Below the pieces are notes generated by a model, which saw only the letters and a list, made by a program, of their open reading frames with translations, was not told the origin of the DNA and did not search any database. Source: Macrostomum hystrix (taxonomy: Eukaryota; Platyhelminthes; Macrostomidae). Taken from it: a stretch of 64,000 bases of DNA. The translations under genes and the position numbers were made by a program. The stretch is from assembly GCA_950097015.1 (NCBI GenBank), contig CATNEN010000003.1, positions 62,001 through 126,000 on the forward strand. The letters are read 5' to 3'. Positions 41,913-56,100 of the stretch are shown piece after piece (positions within the stretch are counted from its first letter, which is position 1; each line of letters starts with the position of its first letter).

Positions 41913-44548
41913 GCTGCTTTAAGGTGCTTTACTTTGTTTCGAAAATTCTTTATGCTGTTACTAGTTATCTTCTATTGTTATACTTAACAGTAGAAAGACC
42001 TGGAGCTTTTTCCTCCTGGGGAAAGACCATGGGCCCTAAATTTGTTATGACCAAATTGAAACTTCTCATACAATTTTAAATTATCACTGCCTCTTTCACA
42101 ATAGCTTACAAAAATGTGGGTATTTAAAATGCCCCTCATGATCTTTCTACTGCTGAGTGCAAACTGTTTGGATATCCATGGCACTAGATTCTAGTTTGAG
42201 TGCTACAGAAAAGTGAGAATTTTTTACAAGGAATAACATTTTTACATATTCTGGATAATTCAAGGCTTATGCCAGAAAAAATGAAGGCTAGAATACATGC
42301 TAAAATACTTTAACATTTTAAGCTTAGCATTAAGCAAAGATGCTGGTTTTGGCATTCAAAAGCTAAAAGAAAAAAATCTAAAAAATTGGCATTGAAACAA
42401 AGTCAATTTTCACTTGTCAACAACCTTTCTTACTTGTACTTGCAACTGTTATTCATTAGTGCTACAGTGTGTTATACCCAACCTGAAAACCAAGTGTTCA
42501 CACTAAGAATGCAATGTGAAGCAAGTGCACACCAACCATACATTCCAATTTGGGCAGGCAACACCAGTGCACACACTTTTTCATGTTCTTTCCCACATTT
42601 TGGCATGTACAACATGATCCAGACTAAAGGGGAATAACAAGCCAATACTCAGTAGCCGAGAACAGGATTTTAAGAGAGTTAAAATATCAAAAAAGAAATT
42701 TGCAGCAATTTTTTAAATTATACAATGCACTTTTGTTGTAGCTAGTGTGCAGATATTCTGCCTAGCCTATTTCTTTAAGGATCTCAATAGCAGGACCATC
42801 AAGTCATTTTGCTGGATGTTAATTGTTAATATGCCAAGGGGGATTTTTCCACAAGTGGCAGTAAGCCAAATATGGACACCCTCATTTGAATTTTTCCTAT
42901 TTCATTGATCAAACCTCAATAAAGCTTAACCACAGGACCCTTGCCTAGTCTTTCAACCAAACAGTCACCACCCCAACGCTAGCAATATCATAAGCAAAGT
43001 GCATCACACTAAAAATGGACTTCCTAAAGTTATTATTTTTATTTTACTGATGAAGCCTTAATATTGGCCTATATGCTGAAGGTCTAGCAGTTCTCTCCAG
43101 ATAAAGGTATGTAATCAAACAAAGTTGGAGATGATGCAAGCACATTTAAGTGACATGTTAATGAATTTTGAAGGCTTTGGGAAGGTGACAGCTCTAAGAG
43201 AAAAATCATGTCTAAGGCCAGAACCATTAAATATCACAATAGTCAGAAGACTGAAAGGCTAGCGACATTATTTTTGTTTCAGAAGATGTACAACAAAAAG
43301 TTGGGTTGTGTTCTTGAGTTTCTTGTGTTTGTAATACTTAGTCTTCAAATATGTAAAAGTAAAATAAAAATGTAACAATAAAAAATTTAATAGGCCCCCC
43401 TAGGCCCCTATATAGAAATTATAGCAGATGAGTTTGTACAAAGTTTACAGTGGAGCAGAGCAGACACATTGCAGAAAAGTAGCAGACAAAAAGACCCAAA
43501 CTTTATTCAATCAGAGAGTAAAATTTCTAGTGTAACCTTCTTGAATATCTATGCCTATTGTCTAGGGCTATAAGTCACAAGTGCAAAGCCTAACTATATG
43601 TAATGTAGGCCTAGGCCTATAAGGTATCAGGCCATGGGTAAAATACGATCAGATCATTTAAAAAATAACTCAAAGACAAGATCTCCCACATTCAATGTAT
43701 CTGTCAATTTTAGGTCTTTTTATCTAAATAAATTAAATCCAAAGTTCTAGCTACAAAACTTTTTTCTAACAGAAATATTTACTTAGGTTTGGAAGAAAAG
43801 ACAAATTTATTAAGACCATTCGAGGTTAAAACTTTAGAGCAATTTGTGTGTTTTATCATGCCGAACATGCAATCTGTTTGGTTTTTAATTTTGAGTAAAT
43901 TTGAGTTCTTATAAAAAGACAATACATAACAAAAAAACAATTTTAACAGCAGAATAAACATATTTTAAGTCGTTCACGTCGAATCACGTAGGGGCCTAAC
44001 ATTAACTGGTCGAAATACGAGAACAATTCCGAGAATAAGAAAATTAAGAGTGGTATTAGTTCAACAAAAACATAGTTCAAATATATAAAAGCAAACGAAA
44101 TTACATGCATCTTCCAGCGAGAAGTTTTCCTAAAAAACCTATAGACTCTATACTAGAATCGTAATTACAAAATAATTAAGTTATTTTTATGAAAAACGCG
44201 TACACAAGTCGTGTTTTCGCGCGAATCTATTCCACACAAATGGCCACAAATTATATGTATTCCACTATTTAATTCTACGCAAAATATATAGCTTTAAAAT
44301 ATAAACTTTTTAATAAGTGCAGATCAGTGTTCTTCATTTTTGAGTATTAGAATTTCGCACATGTCTGCCTTCTTCATGTAACATTTAGCAGGTAATTTTC
44401 TTTACTTTCTAATCTAAAAGATCTAAAATCTAAAATCTAATCTAAAAAAATCTAAAATAATGTATGTAACGGATGTGTATGAATAGGAGGTATGTATATG
44501 AGACTGATCCGGAATTGTTCAGCTGACATATGCAGCTGACACTCAATT
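41913..44548. other. Intergenic or upstream KAT7 DNA, no gene recognised
   Basis: AT-rich with only short, unconvincing frames. It may hide N-terminal KAT7 exons. A TCTAAAA-type short tandem lies at 44410-44458. Confidence 0.45.
44410..44458. repeat. Short tandem of (A)ATCTAAAA units
   Basis: Six or so copies of a 7-9 bp word built on ATCTAAAA. Confidence 0.7.
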
Positions 44549-46300
44549 CTAACACAGATTGTTCGAACGCAGGAAATCTCTGAAACCGACCAGCAGACAG
44601 CACCAGAAGGCCGCGCCGCGGCAGGATGTTAATGTACTGTCGATTATTGTGGCCTGAACTTCAACATGTGGGTGAACCGGATTTTTATCTCGCATGGGCA
44701 CCTCGCTGTCGCTTGACGCCTTGAAGGTCGAACCTCCCAGCCAGCTTGTAGAGCCACGACATCGCGTTCTGGTAGGCAGAAAAGCTAGCGAATGCGACCA
44801 TGCAGGTGCTTGAAGTGTACGTGGGTAGACGTAGAGTGACACTTTCAGTCCGTCGGCCTCTAGAGGGTGCATTCTGATCTCGCTGCAGAAGCGCTCCCGT
44901 TGTCAGCTGGGACCTGTGTGCTGGTCTCGTCCTCGGTGACAGAGCTTGGTTGAGCAGCCGGTCTCGTTTCGTCTTCAGGGGCGCCGCTGCAGCTGCTGAA
45001 TCTGTGGGATGAGATATTGACAGAAATCAGCAGTCAGGGCGTGCGATGCGACAATGTGAGAGGTCAGTGTTGAATGGATTGCAGCGAAGTAAAAAATTAG
45101 CTCATGCTTGTGGTTCAGACAAGAAGCGAGTAAAATTGCTGTGCGCATCTGCGTTTGAACTACAGGGGGCTTGACAGAGCTTGCGCAGTATTCCAGCAAC
45201 GTGACAGTTATAGCTACGCGCTCCTAGAAAATGATAACAAAAAGCAAAGGCATCACGCACTCCAGGTAGTTGATGTGCAGTCGGTGCAAAGCACCACTAA
45301 AGTCAGCTAACCAGTTGACATTACATCCGGTAGGTCTTAGCTCCATCAGAAATGACAGCGGCGTCACTGCTAGGCAAGCGTCTGATTCAACCACGAACGG
45401 GTTCAAGAAGGCCAGTCACTGTTTAAAACCATGCATCCATACAGTTTGTCGCTGATGTGCAAGTCCAGGCTATTGGTCAGGTTGATAAGCCCAGAAGTAA
45501 CGATCAAACAGCGCAGGAGACGTCACGTACAGAACCAATCGATTTTTCCGCAGAGCTTCGATCTGAAGTTGCTTTTTGCTGAATCGCTTGCTGTCAGCTG
45601 CGGCGTCCAGCAGGCTCTGCAGAGTTTCTCCTGCGGGAGAGTCAGGCGGCCTTGAGCCGTATCATGTGGATGCTGAGAAAGACCATGAACTTGCTAGGTG
45701 GAGATAGCTTCTCACAGTTGATAAAAAGCCCAGGCGGTGCAGCAGATTCGGGAGAGTGCTTATCAGCGGCCTGTCAGGCTTCCAGTCTGCTCGCTGCAAT
45801 TGCATCGAGGTAATTGCTGATGAACGGGTGCTCTCGCCGAACCACACCATGCGCTTGACCGCTTCCGAAGACAGCCGGTGGAAGATGTTGACGCTTGGAG
45901 CGAACCCGAAGCTGAGGCTGTTGTCGACGACCTGGGCACACTTTCGTCGCTGAAGGTTCACCGGAGTCCTATGATGGAGTAGGCAGCAGAACTGATGTTT
46001 TCTAACGCGCTGACGGTCGAAAAGCGCTTCTCATACTTAATGTACTCAATGATGCTCCGGCCCCGATGCAGACTGGCGTCGTGGATCAGTAGGAAGCCAC
46101 CAGAGAACTTGCCCACCGCTCCCAGCAGGGGGCTGATATGTGAGGCCTAACTGTCACTAGCATGTACGAACTATCTGATGTTCCTTAGCTTATCCAGGAT
46201 CAGCTTCTCAACTTGCTCACGATTCTCAGGACAAGTGGAAGATCCGTGGTTCTCTTCGCTAGCTTCGTGATTGTTTCTCTGATTGGTGGATTTCTAAACC
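44549..46300 (-). mobile_element. DIRS-like retroelement relic (RT/RNase H fragments)
   Basis: Minus-strand pieces in order: FSGGFLLIHDASLHRG (46069-46110), like the RLIHDLS segment of DIRS/Ngaro RTs; SALENISSAAYSII; then after a deletion LSFGFAPSVNIFHRLSSEAV (45870-45925), equivalent to LPFGLxSAPxIFxxL; in another frame NYLDAIAAS (about 45800), a decayed YLDDF box; then PFVVESDACLAVTPLSFLM and HRLHINYLECVM (45250-45400), like the RNase H domain with its HINYxE motif. Frames change often and stops are frequent. The 44549-44872 frame is of unclear origin. No recombinase domain was recognised. Confidence 0.6.
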
Positions 46301-46901
46301 ATTATTGATACCATACAAGGGTGAACTCTGCGTCAGGATGCTGCGTTTATAGCCGGGGGTCCGTGCACCCAGCCAGCCCGGCGGCTAAGCTTGTGTCAAC
46401 CCACGCCACCTGAATGGTGCACCCCCATGTTTTACACGTGCTTACTTAAACTCTAACATTCTAAATAAAAAGAATCACATTTCTCGCTTGCTCAAATTTA
46501 ATATTGTTTACTCGCAAGCCGCTAAAAAAATTCGTTCATCAAGCTAACTCTCATTTTTTATATTACACTGTAATTTATTATATTACAGGTTTAGATGATC
46601 TGCTCTTGTAGATTTCAACTCAGATTTTAAATTACTAATTATTAGTTATTACTAACTAGCGATTAATTTCCCCATTGGGGAGGATGAAAATCGGGCTGTA
46701 AAGCTTACAGAAATAAAAAAGAAAAAACGATCGAACTTGAAATACTATGCATTTAAATGTTTGCAGCTAATGCGCGAAAAAATTGTTTGAAAGAAATTTG
46801 AACCACATAATCCTTGCATAATTTCTACTCTTTCTAATCTTTCAGAAATAGCGCCATCCAAATTGGTCAAGCGTTTCAATCTATAGCGTTATAAACAGTC
46901 T

Positions 46902-46941
<40 letters not shown>

Positions 46942-47118
46942 CACAGACAGAGAGACAGACAGACAGACAGGCAGACAGACAGAAAGACAGACAGACAAAT
47001 CTTAAGACTCTAGTACATTCGTATAGCGTGGTTGGTTAGGTACTGAATAATACCCAATGAGTTATCTGTTCGTAAATTAGTTCTACGAGTAATTTACAAT
47101 GCAATTGAAATGGACAGC
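46301..47118. other. 3' flank of the GPCR gene with a microsatellite
   Basis: AT-rich; only the (CAGA)n tract stands out. Confidence 0.5.
46898..46998. repeat. (CAGA)n microsatellite
   Basis: About 25 tetranucleotide units with a few interruptions (CACA, GAGA, GGCA, GAAA). Confidence 0.95.
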
Positions 47119-50100
47119 TTAAAGCGTGCTTTCATCATGCATCGACCCAGTTCTAGACTGCAGCAGAGCGACCTCAGTAGCGAAATCTTCTTGCTCGAAT
47201 TCATCTTCACCCTGGTCATTCGATTCATCGCAATTTTTGTGAACCACACAGGAGAGACGAAAGTTAACTTGACGAGCGCTATCCACCGACAGAAAGTTAT
47301 TGTCAATTTGGGCAGTCATGACTTCGTCGTTGCTAATGGACAATGCAGAAGCAGCTGCAGTTGCTGCTTGATTGTACAGGCTAGGACTCGGACTAAGACC
47401 GTTAGTTCTAGACACTGTCGTGTGATTGGCTAGCTGCGACTTGGTATCAATTGTTCGGCCACCACCAAAGCCGGTCCTAGCACCGCCGTTCCAGCCTGTT
47501 GATTGGCTAGGGGAGCAGCAGAAAACGCTACGAAAGCCTTGCCGGAATTTGGCTGACATCAGGTTGTAAAATATCGGGTTTAGCGTCGAGCTGATGTAAA
47601 ATAACGATCCTGCAATTGATGTTCAGTTTGGCGTTGTTAGATACTATATCTTTTGATACGAAAACTTACAGAATAAAATCTTTCAAAAACCATTTTACTT
47701 CCGTCGCGACTTTTTTCTAAGCGAGCGGAGAAATGTAAGTTAGATTTATTTCTTTTCAACAAAAAAACATTCATACGTTTCATACATTCATACATTCACA
47801 TCTAAACTGGTGGCAAAGAATGAGGTCGGTGATAAATTCTATGCTTTGAAAAAATATAGTGACTCTTAATTCAGCATCGGTGAAGGAAAAGTTTTGATTT
47901 ATTAAATCAGCTACGAGTATATGTTTATGCGATCAATAAAAGTCAAGACCAAATTTGCTGGCATGCAAGCAGCAAACTCCCCTGTAACTGCGTTTTATTG
48001 ATACTCATTCCAGCGACCCAACTGCACATAGACCCACGGGAATATAACATTAATATGTTCGAGTAACATTTCACCTTAGCTTTAATTATCCAAATACAAG
48101 CGTATATGATTAAATGCCTATCGACTAGGCACTTGAACTCAGCAATACACGCAAGATCACTTTACTCAATATAAACGTAAGCGCTTAAACTATGTATTCT
48201 CTTGTCCACTCGGCTCTTTAACATGAACTATGACTAGGTAAAATGAAATGAGTAAAAGTGACATGTACGTAGAGTATTGCCGGGTTCCTCTGTTTCGGCG
48301 GACTCCATCCGGAAGCCATGATTGACAGGCTGCGCGCATCCCAGCCCAAAGTTGGCTAGCACAAATGTAACGCAAAAAATCGCCATCTCTTTTGTTACTG
48401 GGTTTATTGTGAGAGCCATCATTTCAGGAAACAGATTATGGGAATAGCCCATACCCATAGCAGCTGCTGAATGTTAGTACAAAAGCAACTGCCCATTAAG
48501 TAGCTGTCTTATCCGTAAACCTAATAACGGAGAATGACTGGTCGCTTGTAATACGCGGGCGCAAAGGCATTGAAGTAAATTTTACAGACTCGAATTTATT
48601 GGGCCTGTAATAAATAAAGTAAGGGCACTTTGATCAGTGATAGTGCCCCTGTAACTGCTGAAATCAGACCACATGTGGCGCCAACAACTCCGAGTGGAAT
48701 GGCGATTGGTGCAGTGATTACAAGAAGTGTTGAAACAGCAGCTGCTGATCCCGATAGAACAGATACAGATCCAAGAAGCATATTAAGGTAATCGAAGACC
48801 TTGCACTGACTATTATAGCGATTCAGTTTCTTGGTATTATGATCAATTTGCCGTTCAATATCATCTCTCATCTTTTGAATCTCCACCAATCTGAATTGCT
48901 GCGAGTTGCAAGTGAATGTAACTGGGGTTGGGTAAAGGGGTTGTTGGTTTGGAGGTGCACTAGGTTGCTCATGATCATAAAGAGTTTATTTTTTCTGACA
49001 TTTTTTGAACGAAAAAAATTATACTTTTTTATGACCTTTCTCTCAAATCTGTTGCACGCCTTGCCGCCTCCCTTGCTGCCTCTTCTGATGGTCCATCAGA
49101 TACTCTTGCTTCTTCAATGTCAATGCCTGGCAGATTATGCAGTCTCTCTAGTCGGCTAAGTCTTCTTTTCGTTTTCCCCCAGTCGTTGTATATCCTATTC
49201 AAATACTTAGTGTGTCTTGTTACGTTTTGCTCCATGGGTCTTATTGTTTCCTTTGTTTCATTTGCTAGTCTCTGAAGAGTTGCTATATCTGACTCTGCTG
49301 CTGTGAGTCGCGAACTCAATCTATCATGCACAGTACTTGATCTTAGCATAAAGGCTTCTAAATTTCGAACTTTAGTTGTATTTTCTGCTACTCTTTCTTC
49401 CACCAAGTTTTCTCGATTATCAAGAGCAGTTCTCAGAGTGTCCATGTCTGATCTCAGAGTGGTTATCGCTGCAACAAGAGTATCAAGTGTATCCCGATCA
49501 CGAACAAACTGTAAATATAGTATGTCAATCTCTTCCTTACGCTTTGCTACGTTCAACCGGAGGTCTTCCATGTTTATTTGTTGTTCGTGTTTTGCCCGCT
49601 CTAGGGCTTTCAAGCGATCTTTGATGAGTTTGATTTCAGGATTTTTTTCGTCAACATTTATATAGCGCCTGTCAAGGTAAGAAAGGTGAGCACTAGTGAG
49701 TGTGCTGCCGCGATCCAACGATTCACCTGCAAAATTAATAGACATTTTAATAGCAAATTTTTAATTACAGTTCATTTTTCTTTGTTGATCATCACAAACT
49801 GGTAAGGTTGATTCCACTTGTCATAGCAAAGATTAACGAATTCCTCCTGTGAAATCTTTCTGTTTGAGTCTTTTGTTGGATTTATAAAATGGGCAGGAGC
49901 AATCACCTCATTGTAAAATATTTTTAGCCCGTCCTGTGGAATTGTTGGAAACAGGAGGATCAGATTGCAGTTCTCGCGAATTGTTTTGTTCGGGAGCTCG
50001 AACCAGTTCTGGGCAATGTAGATTACGTTACAATTGTTATGCCGTCCTCTTGTAAAATAGTTTTCTATCTGCTTCTGTGGACCTGTCATGCAATCATCAA

Positions 50101-53100
50101 AGAAAATCAAATGCTTTCTCCCCTTTTCTAGCTCATCTGGTTGGGGTAGAAGTTTGGTCTTAGGATCAACCTGCGGATCTCCATAGGTGAACACTTTAAT
50201 GTTCTGCCATTTTTCATTGTCTTTTAGGCACTTTGCATATTCGGCAGCTACAATTTCTGGATTACTTGGAAGGCTCTTTTGGTTATTAAAACATTGAATA
50301 ATGTGTTCTTTGTGCAGTATGTTTTGAAGTCCAGAGATTAACATTTTATACTCATCTTGATACAGGGTGGGTGAGTAGATGTGCAGAGTGTCATAGTCGA
50401 TAAAGCCAGGTCTAAGAAGCATGTTAAAGACTCTGAATGTTTTGCCTGAACCTGACGAACCAACAACAATGCATCTGAAGTGACTCGGGATTGACTCGTG
50501 ATGAGAAAACTTTATCTGATTACGCGTCCAGTGAGGATTGAAGTCGTTTGAAAAGTCCATTTTTCTATGATGAAAAAAAATCATTTAGAAAATGTGTTAT
50601 TTCGGGACTTAGATGTGTCTTTTTGGGACTAGTCTTGTACCCTTACATGTCTTGTACCCTTGAAAAGTATACCCTAGTACCCTTGTACGCTAGTCAAATT
50701 TGAAACCACTTCCTTTTTTAATGCTAGCTCTTATATTCTCATAGATTGCAGGGTCCACACTGTCTGGGTTTGCGGCCAGCGGAGTCAATGGTGGCTGAAT
50801 ATCTTGTTTAGGCCTACTTTCTGTTACTGTATCCTTTATCTTTTTAGCCGCAGACAACGCTCCCCACTGATTCAGCCACGTTCTTAATATTATATTTGTT
50901 CTCACTAATGACTTTAAAGACCCGAGCACCCTGTGCGATCATGTCAGCAAGACCATTCCCGGAGCGTTCTTTCCTCGGATAGTGGCCTGCCGGGAAAAGT
51001 CCGGATCCGCGCTTCATTAGATTAAGTTCCTCCTTGTCATAGTATTTGTCCACGTCTTTCTCAAAAAATAAGCGGCGTTTTTATTGGGGGAAAAATTTTT
51101 TTTGTTAAAACGTGAAAGCAGAAGCTCTCTTGCCCGTTTGTCGATATACTTCTTTTCCATCATTTTGTCCAGGATGTTGACAAATTATTTTCTTTTTTCG
51201 TCTTTGCAGCTCCAAGAAGAACAGCCGCTCGCTTATAGATGTCAGAAATTCCTTTTCCAGTGGGGTTTTCAGGCGACTGAAATGATTGGTCGGTGGAGGA
51301 CTGGTCTGAAGGTGAACTCTCAACTGGTCTTTATTGTGGTGTGAACACTCTTGCCTTGATTTTATTCATTCGATCTGGAGAGTGTTGTTCTAGTTGTTGC
51401 CGGGTACTTACTCTTATAATTAGCTACTTGAGTCGGACCTGCCTTTTCACGTTCACTGAGTACGTCTTCGGGTGTTGATTCGGATGTTTGTTGCTGCTGT
51501 GGCGGTTGTTGTTCTATATATTTTATGGCATCTTCTTGATCTGGCAAACCAAAACATTGTTTAAAATGCTTGTACTTTTTGAATCTAGTCAGGATGACAC
51601 CGTTGTCATACATTTTTTTCAGAACTTGTGGGAGCTTTAGTATTTCTATATCTCTTGCAAGAGCAAAAGTTACTAGATCTCTGTAGTTCTTTAGTTACTT
51701 TTCCGAAATTTTCTCTTGGTTCTTAGTCATAAAAGTCAGTAAGACGTCTGTGAAAATTATGCTTTTAGTTTCTGAGCCTTTGAAAACAGAAATATATTTA
51801 TTATTTATGTCGATATAATATATCCACTGGTTCATTATAAATATTTTTTCTCCACAACTTATTCCAAATATATATTTCCCATCATGTTATATCCTATTAT
51901 ATCCCATCATGTTCCCACACGTAATACTGGTCCAAAAATGTTATCTGTCACTTTTAGTTGTGATTGATGCGATTCTGCTGGTTGCACCTGTATCTGCGGT
52001 GCTTCTGGAATTTTGTCCAAAGCCTTTTGCACCTGGGTTTCTTGTATGTCGTCAATAGTTTCTTTGACTTGATCAATTTCTTAGCTTCTCCATACCCGGG
52101 TTTATGAAACTCTGTGGCTGCTTGGACAAACTTATTGTAGGATTGTTGCTCCTTATTGATTAGCCCGGTAACTCTCTTTTCTGCTTGTGCTAGCTTCTCC
52201 AATTTAGATATTTGGTGTGCATTTTTTCTCTTCATTTCTTATTTTAGTTTTTTAGTTTAAAAAATGAACGACCCACTGACACCAGTTTTCTACAAAATTA
52301 ACAAGCCTATTTTGATTGATGATAGCACAATCAAAGCGACTCAAGTAAGAGTTCCCAGTCAGGAAATCAGAATGAAACTAATCTTGGTCCTGGTCAAACA
52401 CTGACATTCAAATTCGAATTAAAAATGGATTCGGACAATTCTTATCGTACGCACCATACAGAACTCTTGCAAACGGAGCAACAGGCGGATGGAAAGTCTG
52501 TTGCTGCGGCTTTCTGCATGGGGCTTATATATAAGAAAGAAAAATCCAGACAGCGGGCATATCACACCCTGGAAGAACTCTGCCCTATACAATTTGCTGT
52601 ACACGAAATGAGCAGGAGGAAAATCAATATTATTCTGGATCCGAATAATATAGATTTTGGATTGTGTGAGGATCTAAAATATCTTGTTCTTTCTTAATCT
52701 TCATTCACTTCCAGCCTTGCAACTAGCTCGCACGTCGCGGAGGAAATTCTCAGCCGGATAGACCTCATAGTGTCTGCTCTTTCCTCCTTTGCATCTGTTT
52801 TAGGTAAATATACTTGTGAATAATTGAACTACCAACTCAGTATGTTTTAGAAAACTTTTAAGTTTGCTTTTCGAGTTCTTCCGTTGCTGGAGGACAGATG
52901 CTGGTAGAGAAACCAAATCCTGTGAAAAGAGTTGTATTGAGTAATAAGGATATTCACGAGATTGTGCTGCAGTTTGAGACGGAAGATGGTGTTGGCGTTG
53001 ATTTCAAGGGTGAAGAGTTTGTATTGACGTTGATCATTGAGAGAATGTGAGCTGCCTAATGATTTCTGCAAAGTTATAGTAGCCGTCATAGTCCTTTACG

Positions 53101-56100
53101 TAGGTTACTCCATACTTATGAAACCAATGTCTTTGGAGAGCTAGATTAATATTAGGGACATTGATATCTACGCCGGGCCAATATTTTCTCATGTATTCGC
53201 TGCATTCTAGTTTGCATCGGTACTTACTCTTGTAATTATGCTCATGCCTTGTGTAGTAAGATCCTGGAGAGACGATTGGAAACATTTTTAACGAGAATTT
53301 AATTTATTTTTCGGAGGATGAGCACCCTGGGTTTGGGATCTTGAGTTTTGGGATTGGGATTTTAGCGCTAATTTGATTGTCTTGGCATGCTTTTTGCAGG
53401 TTCACTTTTTTTCCTGATCTCTTCGGGAATAGTTTGTGGATTAAGGTGGCTGCGATAATTTTTTTGTCCCAGATATGCAACTCACAAACTGATATGGAAT
53501 ATTAAAAGTAGAGAATTTAGAATATGGAGACAGATTTTTCGCGAGAGAGGTGGGGACCTTTTTTTCCTGATCTCTTCGGGAAAAATAAAGGTAATGGTTT
53601 GTACATTATGGAGGCTGCGATTATTTTTGTCCTAGAAGGCCCCCTTTGCATACTACTATCTAGGCATAGACTTCTACGGACCAGTCCAGGGCCAGATGCT
53701 ACTAGTCATCACAGACTTCTACTCAAAATATCCATAAGTCTGCTTCTTGAACTCATCGACAGCCGAGAGCGTGACCCCGCACCTTCGCCGGCTGTTCGGT
53801 AGATTCGGCGTCCCCATCGAGGTGGTCACTGAGAACGGCACCAAAGTGGCCATTTAATTCAGCCGCTTTCCGCAGCTTCCTCACCGCATTAGATATCTAA
53901 TCTGACCGCTCCACCCTGAATCCAGACGGCTATGGCCGAAGGGCGTAACTGAAAGAAGGCCATCGAGGATAGGCTGCTGGCTTTCTTGCGTTCTATCAAC
54001 TTTTTTCCGCCTGATTGTTGTAACAATCCCTTGCTTTAAAGCTGTGCTCGTTTCGCTTTTATCCCCCGGCAGTCTCTCTGGTTGGGGAGAAGTGTAGGCG
54101 CCCAGTGGGCGCGCGTTCGTTCAGTCGTGTTAGCTGTAGGCTCTGAGTTATATCGTAGTGTGCGTTGAGCTGCGAGCGATTTATGTACATCTGCGCGTAT
54201 CACGTGCACGTTGCATGCTCATCACCAAATATCGAATATTGCTGAGAGGCTACTTCCCTTTTTCGTCAATACAATTCATCGGTCTCTCGGCTCTGCTTAC
54301 AAGTGTCTCCCAGGAGTTTATCGAGATCTGCAGTTAGAAAAGAAAACATGATCACCTTAAAAAACAAAATTTTTGCTATGGTATGGTATTTACTGATCAA
54401 AGGACTATCAACTGTTTTCGTGTTTAGTTTGTATAAAACAGTCAATGAATAAACATTGCATTACATGGTTATTGTTTTGTTTTTCAACTGCACCGTGCAA
54501 ACAGACTCCTGCCCCCAATGTAATAAAAGCCCCACACAATGGAGATACACGACTGTCACTCCAAGCCAGCACTCCGACATCACAATATACTTCGCATTTC
54601 AGACATCCCAGATTTTAACTACATTCTGTAAGGAATTCTAATATACTCGTATATTAGAAATTCAATTCTTCCTCGATTATTTACCTAGCCTGTGGCTCGT
54701 ACATCAAAAGCCACATACAGAATGTAGTGAATATCGACTTTTGAACAAAGAATTACTTTCAAACCCGAATAATTCTAGAATCGAAACGACGTATTCTTCT
54801 TGCTTTTCTTGACTCAGATAAAAAACTGGTCACAGCCAATCCAAAAGTGGTCTCCTGACAATGTGTAATGTGCATTCTACTGCGCATTATTTTTAATGTG
54901 TAGATGTCTGAATATGTAATTTCCGAGGTACAAAGAAATCCTGGCTACAAAATTTGAGCAAAATTGGAGACACGAGTACACTCGTAAGCAGTATTTGTTT
55001 TATAGATTAGTCATACACTGCTTGGGTGGTCGTGTCGTAGATTCACAGATTTTATTTTTAGTCAGTGAAGCCAGAGACTGCTGAGGCCAGAGCGGATATA
55101 TCTTGCTTGTTTTTGTCAGAGCAGAACTTAAAGTCAGACATAGCTCGTACTTAAAAGCCGCATGAACGAATTGGCGGAACAAAGCTGACATCCGATCTGG
55201 ATGCATGGGGCATACCTCATGCATGGCATGCCAAAATATTGACTTAATGCCAATGGATTTCACTCAATAAGTTACGTATTGTGTTGTGTGCTACGAAAGT
55301 ATTACAGTAAGCATTGAATCAGGATCTTCTGCTATATCCATTGAGCTTTTCGTACAAGCAAGACAACGTCAAATATATTTTTTTTCGCTTGCACCATTTC
55401 AGTTCAGTCGCTTCAGTCCTTATTTTCAAATCGAATGCATCAGCTTTTGCTATAATCCCATTAAGTTGCGTTTGAGTGTACATGGTTTCGGCTTATAGCG
55501 GGTTGGCTTTCTGACATGAAGGAGGGGATGATGTACTCTGACCGGAAAAAGTTTGATGTAAGTCATGTTATTGTACTTAGTTAGGTTGCATGAGCTCGAT
55601 TACTTATTTCAGTTTCTGCCTCCTTTTAAATAACTCGTATGAACAACTGTGTAATCTAGCCGACAGTAATTTATAAGTCACGTGAAGAGGTTTTAAAATT
55701 GTACCTCTTTTCTAAAAAACAATAACATATACACTTGTAGCATAAGTCTAAGCATGCTGAAAAAAAGCATCAAACCCAGGTCAGTAAAAGTAAAAGCAGT
55801 AGAGCATCTTGGTCAATTCTGTCACTTTTTTCTATTCTTTAAAAAACTTTTTTTGACACTTCATACCCAATTAAAGACGAGCACAGAAAGAGTTTTTAGA
55901 GTGCTTGGTTGCTTCGTTGCTTATTTATACTACATTCTTGTACATTCTTGCGTCTGCATGATGCCCTGCGTGGCATTGGTCATGAACCGAAAAATTTCGG
56001 GAGTTTGCTATAATTTTTCGCAACGATACATTCTTTACGAATCCATATGGATTTCATGGCGTCGTTCGACCGCACATATGCGCCAATCCGTGCGTACAAT

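Larger units (their letters stand above)
48596..53285. mobile_element. Polinton/adintovirus-like gene cluster inside a GPCR intron
   Basis: Several virus-like frames, mostly minus strand, with one capsid-like gene facing them on the plus strand. The anchor is a complete packaging ATPase (49772-50560). Neighbours are a coiled-coil protein, a proline-rich hydrophobic protein, a small protein with GSGLF/KKGSGF motifs, a basic 93-residue protein and a broken capsid-type gene. DNA polymerase B, retroviral-type integrase, protease and terminal inverted repeats were not found, so this is a partial copy. The AT-rich composition matches the intron. Polintons and adintoviruses are large DNA elements that encode virion proteins. 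Confidence 0.75.

Noticed and set aside
44549-44872. 107-codon minus frame as the recombinase domain of the DIRS-like relic
   Set aside because: Motifs R-HxR-Y were not found; only position suggests it.
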